Assembly: GCA_004554555.1 (NCBI GenBank)
Contig: SFLN01000016.1
Span: 1-55,880, forward strand
Reading direction: 5' to 3'
Source: [Eubacterium] saphenum
Lineage (GTDB): Bacteria > Bacillota > Clostridia > Oscillospirales > Ruminococcaceae
DNA length: 55,880 nt
In this document: positions 34,880-43,127 of the stretch, one piece after another
How the letters are laid out: each line of letters starts with the position of its first letter
Numbering within the stretch: position 1 is the first letter of the stretch
Program-made: the position numbers and the translations under genes
The notes under the pieces: model-generated
What the model was told of the DNA's origin: nothing
Database searches by the model: none
The model's input: only the letters and a program-made list of their open reading frames with translations

Positions 34880-35811
34880 TGGAGTTTTCGCATATTTCCG
34901 TGCTGCTCAAGGAAACGGTGGACGGCGCTTTTGGGGAAAAGTCGGGCGTCTACGCGGATTTGACGACAGGCGGCGGCGGTCACTCCTACGAGCTTGCAAA
35001 ACGGCTCGACAAGGAAAACGGGCGGCTTATCTGCTTCGACCAGGACGAAGAAGCGCTTGAGGCTGCCAAAAAACGGCTTGAAGGGCTTCCCGTAACGTTT
35101 GTGCGGGAGAATTTCAGAAATCTTGCGGCGGTTCTGGACAGGCTTGGAATAGACAAGCTTGACGGGATAATCGCGGATTTGGGTGTTTCGTCGCACCAGC
35201 TCGACGACGCGGCAAGAGGTTTTTCCTACAAAGCCGACGCGCCCCTTGATATGCGTATGAGCAGCGAGGGACTTTCGGCAAGAGATGTCGTGAACGAGTA
35301 TGAGCTCGGTGAACTGAAACGAATTTTATACGAGTACGGAGAAGAAAAATTTGCTCCGAAAATCGCGGCGGCGATTGTGTTCGCGCGCGAAAAATCGCCG
35401 ATTGAAACCACGGGCGAGCTTGCGGAAATTATAAAAAACAGCGTTCCCGCGGCTTATCGAAGGGAGAAAAATCCCTGCCGAAAGAGTTTCCAGGCGATAA
35501 GAATTGAGGTTAACGACGAACTTTCTGCGCTCGACGAGGTTCTTTGCGCGGGATTTGAACGGCTGAAAATCGGCGGCAAAATGTCGGTTATCACGTTTCA
35601 CTCGCTCGAGGACAGGATTGTCAAGGAGCGTTTTCGGGAATTTTGCACGGGCTGTACCTGCCCGCCGGAATTTCCCGTCTGCGTCTGCGGGAAAAAACCG
35701 CGCGCGGAACATATCACAAAAAAGCCGATTACGGCAGGGGAAACCGAGCTTGCGCAAAATCCGCGTTCAAGAAGCGCAAAGCTCAGGGTTATAAAGAAAA
35801 TCGCGGATTAA
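34879..35811 (+). CDS. rsmH: 16S rRNA (cytosine-1402-N4)-methyltransferase
   Basis: SAM-dependent methyltransferase (310 aa) that modifies the ribosomal P-site region. It carries HISVLLKETVDG at the start, the SAM motif LTTGGGGHSYELAKRL, LGVSSHQLDDAARGFS and the C-terminal SVITFHSLEDRIVK and KPITAGETELAQNPRSRSAKLR stretches. I use ATG 34879, overlapping the mraZ stop by 1 nt; TTG 34876 is the longer alternative. The 147-nt gap that follows, before ftsL, shows no clear signal. Confidence 0.96.
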   Translation: MEFSHISVLLKETVDGAFGEKSGVYADLTTGGGGHSYELAKRLDKENGRLICFDQDEEALEAAKKRLEGLPVTFVRENFRNLAAVLDRLGIDKLDGIIADLGVSSHQLDDAARGFSYKADAPLDMRMSSEGLSARDVVNEYELGELKRILYEYGEEKFAPKIAAAIVFAREKSPIETTGELAEIIKNSVPAAYRREKNPCRKSFQAIRIEVNDELSALDEVLCAGFERLKIGGKMSVITFHSLEDRIVKERFREFCTGCTCPPEFPVCVCGKKPRAEHITKKPITAGETELAQNPRSRSAKLRVIKKIAD

Positions 35812-35958
35812 CTCGGGCTGCTTAGATGTTTTCAACAGCGCGGGTAAATAAAATGGACTAAATCGGTTTGGCGGCAACGCTCGGATAATAGATACAGCGC
35901 GTTTTGACAACGCAGATGAGTGCTTATCGACAGACTGAAAACGAAGGGGATGGAACCG

Positions 35959-36465
35959 ATGGCTTATACGGAAATACCGATTGACAACACAAACCTAGCT
36001 TACGACTTGTCGCGTTTTGACAGGTCGGAGCGTGAACAGCGCGAAAAGGAAGCGCCCAAGAGCAAAATGCACCTTGTTCCCGCGTTTTCCGTATCGAAAA
36101 GCGGTTCAAAGCTGAAGGTTGTCGCGGTTTCGCTCTTGTTTTTGGGGGCATTTACCGCAGTCAACTGTTCCAACACCCGCAAGGACGATGCGGCGCGGCT
36201 TGTTGAACAGCAGCAGGCTGAGCTTCAAAGCGCGCTTGATGATAACGCGCTCCTCAAAAGCCGCCTTGACAGCAAGGTGAACACGGCGTACATCGAGAAA
36301 TACGCAGTGGAGAAGTTAGGAATGGTTAAGGTTTCCGCGTCGCAGAAAAAGTACATCAGCGTGAACACGGAAAGCCTTGTTGAAATAGGCAGCGAGGAAA
36401 ACGGCGGCGTGGTGGATTCCGTCAAGTCGTGGTTTGACGGCTTTGTGGAATACATCGGCTTATAA
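35959..36465 (+). CDS. ftsL: FtsL-like division protein
   Basis: Small bitopic division protein (168 aa), expected to bridge FtsQ/DivIB and the septal wall synthase. A charged cytoplasmic N-terminus of about 55 residues is followed by one membrane helix (LKVVAVSLLFLGAFTAV), a coiled-coil-like segment rich in Gln/Leu (ARLVEQQQAELQSALDDNALLKSRL) and an extracytoplasmic AVEKLGMVKVSASQKKYI stretch typical of FtsL. ATG 35959 is preferred because GGGG lies 9 nt upstream; longer in-frame starts (GTG 35920, ATG 35950) are less well placed. FtsL sequences diverge, so position in the cluster supports the call. Confidence 0.82.
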   Translation: MAYTEIPIDNTNLAYDLSRFDRSEREQREKEAPKSKMHLVPAFSVSKSGSKLKVVAVSLLFLGAFTAVNCSNTRKDDAARLVEQQQAELQSALDDNALLKSRLDSKVNTAYIEKYAVEKLGMVKVSASQKKYISVNTESLVEIGSEENGGVVDSVKSWFDGFVEYIGL

Positions 36466-36493
36466 CGGCATAATATAGAGATGAACAAGCTCT

Positions 36494-36518
36494 TGCCGTT
36501 TGTTTCGGGCATTTTTTT
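36494..36518 (+). terminator. Terminator-like hairpin with T-run after ftsL
   Basis: TGCC (36494-36497) and GGCA near 36508-36511 form a weak stem that is followed by seven Ts. It lies between ftsL and the PBP gene. Confidence 0.3.
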
Positions 36519-36530
36519 ACAGCGTGTTAT

Positions 36531-36561
36531 GGGGGCTTGTTGATACTTTCAGCAAGCCCCG
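36531..36561 (+). terminator. Stable hairpin before the PBP gene (attenuator candidate)
   Basis: GGGGCTTGTTGA pairs with TCAGCAAGCCCC (12 bp, one G-U) and is followed by GTTTTAC. It sits 53 nt ahead of the PBP start and may reduce read-through or serve as an attenuator. Confidence 0.5.
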
Positions 36562-36613
36562 TTTTACAGTTTACGGCATTTTATGTTTTACGGCGTTTTA
36601 TGGAGGAATAACT

Positions 36614-39055
36614 TTGGCAGGCGAAAAGAAAAAACAAGGCGGTTTTTACAATGTAATGAAGAAGAGCTACCTTTTCTTCAAGAAAAAGGACGATGAAGAG
36701 CTTACAAAAAAGCCTGTTTTGGGGTATCGCGGACGGCAGCTTGTGATTTCGCTGATTGTTATCGCGTTTGCGATTTTTGTAGGCTATCACCTCCTCAAAT
36801 TCACCGTGCTTGACGGCGACAAGTGGCGTATGCTCGCGTACAATCAGCAGACAAGCGAGCTTACGATTATGGCGAACCGCGGCTCGATTTACGACGCGAA
36901 CGGCACGGTTCTCGCGCAAAGCTCGACGGTGTGGAATGTTGTTATCGCGCCGCAGCCGATTTATATGGCAGAGCAGGAGCGCTCAAAGGCTTATCAGGAG
37001 AAGCAGGCGAAGTGGCTTGCCGACGACAGTCCTGATAAAGAGCCGCTCGGCGAGTACAAGCCGCTGAAAAATCTGATTGCGGAGAAGCTCTCGGCGCTGC
37101 TTGGCGTAAAGCAGGACGGAATGCTCAAAGCCTGCGAGGATATCGACAATTATTATTACATAGTAAAACGCAAGGTTGACAAGCCCGTTGTGGCGGAAAT
37201 TCAGCAGTTTATGCTGGACAACGACATTCCGTCAAACTGCATCGAGCTTGAACAGGCAAGCAAGCGCTATTACCCGAACGGTTCGCTCGCCGCGAACGTA
37301 ATCGGCTTCACGAACTTTGACGGAAACGGCGTTTACGGGCTTGAGGCGTACTATGACGAATACCTCAAGGGCACGGACGGCAAGGCTTTTTACACGACAG
37401 ACGGTCGGGGACAGGGCGTTCAGTACGCGAACGACAGCTATTTCTCGGCGGTTGACGGATACAGCCTTGTGCTGACGATTGACGAGGTTATGCAGCACTA
37501 TCTCGAGAAAAATCTCGAAGCGTGCGTTTCGCAGCACTCGGTTGTCAACCGCGCGTGCGGAATTATTATGAACTGCAAAACGGGCGGAATTGTCGCTATG
37601 GCAACCTCTCCGTCCTACGATTTGAACAACCCTTCCGAGCTCACAAGCGTTTATGACTTGCAAAAGCTTGCGGAAGCAAAGGAAAAAGGCGCTTCCGAGG
37701 AGGAACTTGACGCGCTCGAGGCAACTCTCCGCGAGGGACAATGGAAAAACAAAGCGGTAACCGAGCTTTATTATCCCGGTTCCGTTTTCAAGTCGGTAAC
37801 CTGCGCTGCGGGGCTTGATACCGAGGCGATTAGTATGGACTCGGAGTTTTCCTGCTACGGCTCGATGAACGTGGCGGGAACGGACATCGCCTGCTGGTAC
37901 TGGTACGGCGGCGGTCACGGTGAGCTCACGCTTCAGCAGGCGCTCACAAAGTCCTGCAACCCGAGCTTTATGCAGATAGGTGCGGCGCTCGGCGCGGACA
38001 ATTTCAGCAACTATTTCGAGAGCTTCGGTTTCACCGAGCAGACGGGAATCGACCTGCCCGGCGAGGCGCTCTCACTTTACGTTCCGCGGTCGAGAATGGG
38101 TCCCGTTGAACTCGCGACATCGGCTTTCGGTCAGACAAACAAAATCACGCCTATTCAGATGGCAACGGCTTACTGCGCGCTGGTAAACGGCGGTTATCTG
38201 GTAACTCCGCACGTTGTCGATAAGATTATCGACAGCAACGGAAATGTTGTGGAAACGAAGGAAACCGAGATTAAACGACAGGTTATCTCGAAGGAAACGT
38301 CCGACCAAATGCGGCAGCTTCTTGAAACGGTTGTCGCGGACAACGGCGGCACAAACGCGTATATTCAGGGCTATCGCATCGGCGGAAAGTCGGGAACGGC
38401 GGAGAAAATCGACGAGTACAACCAGCAAAAGCTCACCGACCCGAACGCGAAAATGACGTATATCTCTACGTTTGCGGCGTGCGTGCCGATGGACGACCCG
38501 CAGATTGTGATGCTGGTAATGGTTGACACGCCGACAGGTCCCGAGTATTACGGCTCGGCGGTTGCGGCGCCTATTGTTTCGCTTGTGTTCAGCGAGGGCT
38601 TGGAGCACCTCGGAATTTACCCGACCTACACTGCCGAGGAGCAGGCGAAGATGGACAGCACCGTGCCTTATGTAATGGGCTATCTCTCGATGAAGGCAGA
38701 GGCGCTTATCAAGTCGGCGAACTTCAACGTTAAGATTGTCGGCGACGACACGGGAGAAGCGGTTGTAACGCAGCAGGTGCCTTATTCGGGAATCAGCATT
38801 CCGAAAGGCTCGACGATTATTTTGTACTTCAACGACATCGACCCCGAGTACGGAACGGTTCCGAATGTAATCGGAATGAGCGTTGACAAGGCGAACGAAA
38901 CGCTCACCAACGCGGGCTTCAACATCAAAATTTCGGGTGGCGCGGCGAACAATGCCGACGCAAAGGCAACGCAGCAGAGCTTCGGCGAGGGCGCGTATCT
39001 GGCGAAGGGAAGCGTGATTGAGGTCACGTTCAGCGTAAGCATTCCGGACGGATAA
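36614..39055 (+). CDS. Class B penicillin-binding protein (FtsI/SpoVD type) with two PASTA domains
   Basis: Septal transpeptidase (813 aa) that cross-links peptidoglycan. One membrane anchor (about 40-62) is followed by the PBP dimerisation region and the transpeptidase domain with intact SxxK (Ser390-Val-Phe-Lys393), SxN (Ser447-Cys-Asn449) and KSG (592-594). Two PASTA domains end the protein. The position in dcw fits the division enzyme PBP2; the PASTA tails recall SpoVD. The start is TTG 36614, with GGAGG at 36602-36606 and 7-nt spacing; the longer frame upstream has no site. A decayed third PASTA half lies in frame after the stop. Confidence 0.93.
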   Translation: MAGEKKKQGGFYNVMKKSYLFFKKKDDEELTKKPVLGYRGRQLVISLIVIAFAIFVGYHLLKFTVLDGDKWRMLAYNQQTSELTIMANRGSIYDANGTVLAQSSTVWNVVIAPQPIYMAEQERSKAYQEKQAKWLADDSPDKEPLGEYKPLKNLIAEKLSALLGVKQDGMLKACEDIDNYYYIVKRKVDKPVVAEIQQFMLDNDIPSNCIELEQASKRYYPNGSLAANVIGFTNFDGNGVYGLEAYYDEYLKGTDGKAFYTTDGRGQGVQYANDSYFSAVDGYSLVLTIDEVMQHYLEKNLEACVSQHSVVNRACGIIMNCKTGGIVAMATSPSYDLNNPSELTSVYDLQKLAEAKEKGASEEELDALEATLREGQWKNKAVTELYYPGSVFKSVTCAAGLDTEAISMDSEFSCYGSMNVAGTDIACWYWYGGGHGELTLQQALTKSCNPSFMQIGAALGADNFSNYFESFGFTEQTGIDLPGEALSLYVPRSRMGPVELATSAFGQTNKITPIQMATAYCALVNGGYLVTPHVVDKIIDSNGNVVETKETEIKRQVISKETSDQMRQLLETVVADNGGTNAYIQGYRIGGKSGTAEKIDEYNQQKLTDPNAKMTYISTFAACVPMDDPQIVMLVMVDTPTGPEYYGSAVAAPIVSLVFSEGLEHLGIYPTYTAEEQAKMDSTVPYVMGYLSMKAEALIKSANFNVKIVGDDTGEAVVTQQVPYSGISIPKGSTIILYFNDIDPEYGTVPNVIGMSVDKANETLTNAGFNIKISGGAANNADAKATQQSFGEGAYLAKGSVIEVTFSVSIPDG

Positions 39056-39154
39056 CGCGCGATTTCAAAGTCATCGGAAAGCGTTGACAAGGCGAACGAA
39101 ACGCTGACGAACGCGGGCTTCAACATCAAAATTTCGGGCGGCGCGGCAGCGTGA
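39056..39154 (+). pseudogene. Decayed extra PASTA repeat after the PBP stop codon
   Basis: The sequence 39080-39148 repeats the PBP coding stretch 38879-38947 almost exactly (SVDKANETLTNAGFN peptide), in the same reading frame, separated from it by the TAA stop at 39053. The frame then reaches TGA at 39152, and the following bases resemble the end of the true gene with an internal deletion. It looks like a tandem duplication that was later cut off from the protein. Confidence 0.7.
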
Positions 39155-39178
39155 GCATTCAAAAAAACGGGAGAAACT

Positions 39179-40630
39179 ATGGATTTAGGCGAGCTTTTTT
39201 CGGGAATTGCGGAGATACCTGCGGAGTATCGCGCGCGGGCGGTTTCGGGCGTGACGTCGGACAGCCGCGAGGTGCGGGAGAACTTTGTTTTCGTGTGCAT
39301 CAAGGGCGGTTCGTTTGACGGACACTCGGCGGCGGGAGCGGCTCTGCAAAAGGGCGCAGCGGCTGTGGTTACGGAGAATTTTCTCGGGCTTGAAGGTGAA
39401 ATTAACGTTCATAACACGCGCGAGATTTACCCCGAGCTGCTTGCGAAATTTTTCGGAAATCCCGAGAAAAAGCTGAAAATCTGCGCGGTAACCGGCACGA
39501 ACGGCAAAACCACAACGGTCGGCATCTGCGCGGGAATTACACGCGCGCTCGGTCACAAAACCGGCACAATCGGCACGCTCGGAGTTGACGCGGGGAACGG
39601 GCTTGTGTATTCGCACGATGGTCCGCCGACCGTGCCCGAGCCGAAAAAGCTCGCGGAGATTTTCGCCGAAATGGTGAAAAACGGCGTGGAGTATTGCTTT
39701 GTGGAGGCTTCGAGCCAAGCGCTTGCGCAGCACCGTTTCCCGAGAAATTGCTTCAAGGCGGGCGCTTTCACCAACCTTACCCGCGACCACCTCGACTATC
39801 ACGGCACGATGGAAAACTATTTCGCGGCGAAGCGAATGTTGTTCGATAATTGCGAAACGGCGGTTGTGAACACGAGCGACGAGTACGGCAAGCAAATCAC
39901 GGAGTATTGCCGCGAAAAAAATATACCGCTGAAAACCGTTTCGGCGGCGGGAAAAGCCGATTATTATGCGGAATTTGTGCGGTGCTTTCCCGACAAAAGC
40001 GAGTTTATCCTCACCGATGAACGGCGCGAAAAAAGCTATCCCGCGCGGTTTTCGCTGACGGGTGAATACAACGTGCTGAACGCGCTTCTTGCGGCGGTTT
40101 TATGCGAAACGCTGGGCTTTTCGCTCGGTGAAATTGTCGAGGCGCTGGGCAAAATCAGCGGTGTTTCGGGACGGCTGGAAACGCTGTACTCGGGCGATTT
40201 CACGGTAATCCGTGATTACGCGCACACCGAGGACGGTCTTTTGAAGCTGCTGGGCACGCTGAAGCCGCTGACGAAAAACCGGCTGATTTGCGTGTTCGGA
40301 GCGGCGGGTGAGCGTGACGCGGGAAAGCGCCCCGATATGGGGAGAGCGGCGGCGAAGTTCGCGGATTATCTGATTGTGACGACGGACAGCCCGCGCCACG
40401 AAAACCCGCAGGACACGATTGACGGGGTTGTGCGCGGGATACCGCAAGGCAAGCTCTTTGAGGAGTTCATCGACCGCCAAAAAGCGGTTCTGAGAGCACT
40501 TGAAATTGCCGAAAACGGCGACGTTGTGGCGCTCTGCGGCAAGGGTCACGAGGACTATCAGGCAATCGGCGACGAGTATTTCCACTTTGACGAGAAGGAA
40601 ATTGTCGAAGAATATTTCGCGGGCAAGTGA
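39179..40630 (+). CDS. murE: UDP-N-acetylmuramoyl-tripeptide synthetase MurE
   Basis: Mur ligase (483 aa) that adds the third amino acid to UDP-MurNAc-dipeptide. ATP site GTNGKTTTVG (Lys110) and the central-domain TNLTRDHLDYHGTMENY segment are intact. The residue-specificity motif reads TDSPRHENP (Asp403-Ser404-Pro405-Arg406); in meso-diaminopimelate enzymes it is usually DNPR, and arginine is kept here, so mDAP is the likelier substrate although Ser replaces Asn. ATG 39179 follows GGGAGAA. It is 123 nt after the PBP gene and 109 nt before murF. Confidence 0.94.
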   Translation: MDLGELFSGIAEIPAEYRARAVSGVTSDSREVRENFVFVCIKGGSFDGHSAAGAALQKGAAAVVTENFLGLEGEINVHNTREIYPELLAKFFGNPEKKLKICAVTGTNGKTTTVGICAGITRALGHKTGTIGTLGVDAGNGLVYSHDGPPTVPEPKKLAEIFAEMVKNGVEYCFVEASSQALAQHRFPRNCFKAGAFTNLTRDHLDYHGTMENYFAAKRMLFDNCETAVVNTSDEYGKQITEYCREKNIPLKTVSAAGKADYYAEFVRCFPDKSEFILTDERREKSYPARFSLTGEYNVLNALLAAVLCETLGFSLGEIVEALGKISGVSGRLETLYSGDFTVIRDYAHTEDGLLKLLGTLKPLTKNRLICVFGAAGERDAGKRPDMGRAAAKFADYLIVTTDSPRHENPQDTIDGVVRGIPQGKLFEEFIDRQKAVLRALEIAENGDVVALCGKGHEDYQAIGDEYFHFDEKEIVEEYFAGK

Positions 40631-40739
40631 CGTTGATAAACTCGATTTGAGCAGCGCGCGAACCCGCACGGAGAGCCGGTTTGGAGCGTATAACTTTGAT
40701 GGAAAATCGAAGATTATTTTAAGGATAAGAAGTGATTTT

Positions 40740-42080
40740 ATGTTTACAACCGAAGAAATCGCAAAAGTGACGGGCGGACGGCTCGAGGGCGGGAACTGCG
40801 AGGTAACAAGCGTTTCCACGGACACGCGTTCAATCGGTCAGGGCGCGCTTTTTATTGCGGTAAAGGGCGAGAGCTTTGACGGAAACGATTTTCTCGAAAA
40901 GGCGTTCCAAAACGGCGCGGCGGCGGTTATGACCGAGCGCGATAGCCTTGATTTCACGGCGGAAAATCCCGTGATTTTTGTCAAGGACACGCGCGCTGCG
41001 CAGCTTGCTCTGGCGCGTTATTACCGCGATAAATTTGACTTGAAATTGTGCGGAGTGACCGGCTCGGTCGGCAAAACCTCGACGAAAGATATGATTTTCG
41101 CGGTGCTGTCGGCGCGGTTTAACACGCTGAAAACCGAGGGTAATTTCAACAACGACATCGGTCTGCCGCGCACGCTTTTCGGCTTGAACAGCAGCTTTGA
41201 GGCGGCAGTTATCGAGATGGGAATGAGCGATTTGGGCGAAATCAGCGCGCTGTCGAAAGCCGCGCACCCGAATGCCGCGGTTATCACAAACATCGGTTTC
41301 TGCCACATCGAAAATCTGAAAACGCAGGAAAATATACTGAAAGCGAAGCTCGAAATTCTCGACGGAGCGGACGAAAATGCACCGCTTATTCTTTGCGGCG
41401 AGGACGAGCTTTTGAACACGGTGAAGCTTGACAGGAAGCTAATCCGCTACGGTTTCGGCGAGAAAAACGACGTTTATGCAAGCGATGTTTCTTCAACGGA
41501 AAACGGTGAGAAATTCACCCTGCATTACGGCGGGAAAGCGTATTCGGCACAGGTTCCCGTTGTCGGTGAACACCACATTCTGAACGCTCTCGCGGCGTTT
41601 TGCGTGGGAATTGAATTCGGGCTTTCACCCGAAGAAATCGTGCCCGCGTTTATGAATTACAGCGCCTCGGGAATGCGGCAGAAAATCGAGCAGCGCGGCG
41701 ATGTGACGGTAATTCTCGACTGCTACAACGCTTCGCCGACGTCGATGGAAAGCTCGCTCGGGGTTCTCGGGCGAATGAACGGGCGGAAAATCGCGGTGCT
41801 CGGGGATATGCTTGAGCTTGGCGCGATGTCAAAGCAGCTCCACGCGGGGATTGCGGAGTTTGTCGAGAAAAACGCGGATTTGTGCTTCTTGTACGGCACG
41901 GAGATGAAAGCGCTGCGCGACGAGCTTTTCAAGCGGGAATTTCCCGTGTTCCACAGCGAAAATAAAAGCGAGCTTACGGGGCTGCTTTTGCAGAATTTAA
42001 AGAGCGGCGACGCGGTTTTGTTTAAAGGCAGCCGCGGAATGAAGATGGAAGAAATCGCGGAGAAGGTTGGTAAAAGATGA
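40740..42080 (+). CDS. murF: UDP-N-acetylmuramoyl-tripeptide-D-alanyl-D-alanine ligase MurF
   Basis: Adds D-Ala-D-Ala to the UDP-MurNAc-tripeptide (446 aa). N-terminal domain (FTTEEIAKVTGGRLEG), ATP site GVTGSVGKTSTKDM with the family's Lys-Thr, then VIEMGMSDLGEI and the C-terminal domain with DCYNASPTSMES. The start is ATG 40740, well upstream of which AAGGATAAGAAGTGA serves as ribosome binding site; a longer in-frame opening from 40500 overlaps murE and is not used. It ends overlapping mraY by 4 nt. Confidence 0.95.
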   Translation: MFTTEEIAKVTGGRLEGGNCEVTSVSTDTRSIGQGALFIAVKGESFDGNDFLEKAFQNGAAAVMTERDSLDFTAENPVIFVKDTRAAQLALARYYRDKFDLKLCGVTGSVGKTSTKDMIFAVLSARFNTLKTEGNFNNDIGLPRTLFGLNSSFEAAVIEMGMSDLGEISALSKAAHPNAAVITNIGFCHIENLKTQENILKAKLEILDGADENAPLILCGEDELLNTVKLDRKLIRYGFGEKNDVYASDVSSTENGEKFTLHYGGKAYSAQVPVVGEHHILNALAAFCVGIEFGLSPEEIVPAFMNYSASGMRQKIEQRGDVTVILDCYNASPTSMESSLGVLGRMNGRKIAVLGDMLELGAMSKQLHAGIAEFVEKNADLCFLYGTEMKALRDELFKREFPVFHSENKSELTGLLLQNLKSGDAVLFKGSRGMKMEEIAEKVGKR

Positions 42081-43108
42081 TTTTAACGAGTTCAATAGCG
42101 GCAGCTGCGGCGTTTCTGATAACGTGGCTTGTGGGGATTTTTCTGATACCGCTGCTACACAAGCTGAAATACGGACAGACAATCCTCGACATCGGACCGA
42201 AGTGGCACAAAGCGAAAAAAGAGGGTACGCCGACAATGGGCGGAATTTCGTTTATTTTCGCGGTGAGCGTGTGCTTTGCGGTGGGAATGATAGTTTTCGC
42301 GTTCACCGGCGCGGACTTCACGGGTGCGGGAAAACGCGAGCTTGTGGTGTCGGTTTCGGGCATGATAATGGCGGTTTTGTTCGGATTTGTGGGCTTTCTC
42401 GATGACTTCATCAAGGTTCGCAAAAAGCGCAACGAGGGCTTAACGCCGATGCAGAAAATCATCTTGCAGGTGCTGATAATCGCGGCGTATTTCACGACGA
42501 TTTACATCAGCGGCTTTGCAAGCACGGTGATTTCGTTCCCGGGCGGCGCGCAGTGGGAAATGGGACTTTTCTATTACCCTGTGATGGGACTGGGAATTTT
42601 GTACATCGTAAACGCGGTGAACCTCACGGACGGAATTGACGGGCTTTGCTCATCGGTGACGGTGATTTACGCGGCAGCGTTTGCGGTGATTTCGGGGATA
42701 CTCGGAATGTTCGGCGAAACGCTGATTGCCTTCTGCACAGCGGGCGCACTGTTGGGATTTCTTATGTGGAATTTCCCGCCCGCGAAGGTGTTTATGGGCG
42801 ACACCGGCTCGATGTTCCTGGGAGGAATAGTCTGCGCTCTGGGAGTTGGGTGCAAGACGGAGTTTCTGATGGTTATCGCGGGAATTGTGTATATTCTGGA
42901 AGCGCTCTCGGTGCTGATTCAGACGACCGTGTTCAAGATAACGAAGAAAATTCACCACACCAAAGAGGGCAAGCGTCTGTTCAAGATGACGCCCATTCAC
43001 CATCATTTTGAGATGAGCGGCTGGAGCGAGATGAAGATTGACGCGGTGTTCTCGTTCACGGCGCTGCTTTTCGGAGCTTTGGCGGTAGTTTTTGCAATGA
43101 TGATGTAG
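42077..43108 (+). CDS. mraY: Phospho-N-acetylmuramoyl-pentapeptide transferase MraY
   Basis: Integral membrane enzyme (343 aa, about ten helices) that makes lipid I on undecaprenyl phosphate. Signatures PTMGGISFI, GFLDDFIKVRKKRNEGL, NLTDGIDGLCSS and GDTGSMFLGG are present, the aspartate-rich loops intact. ATG 42077 overlaps the murF stop codon (ATGA), so translation is coupled. In many dcw clusters murD comes next; here ftsW follows directly. Confidence 0.97.
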   Translation: MILTSSIAAAAAFLITWLVGIFLIPLLHKLKYGQTILDIGPKWHKAKKEGTPTMGGISFIFAVSVCFAVGMIVFAFTGADFTGAGKRELVVSVSGMIMAVLFGFVGFLDDFIKVRKKRNEGLTPMQKIILQVLIIAAYFTTIYISGFASTVISFPGGAQWEMGLFYYPVMGLGILYIVNAVNLTDGIDGLCSSVTVIYAAAFAVISGILGMFGETLIAFCTAGALLGFLMWNFPPAKVFMGDTGSMFLGGIVCALGVGCKTEFLMVIAGIVYILEALSVLIQTTVFKITKKIHHTKEGKRLFKMTPIHHHFEMSGWSEMKIDAVFSFTALLFGALAVVFAMMM

Positions 43109-43127
43109 TACGCGAAAAGAGGTAAGT

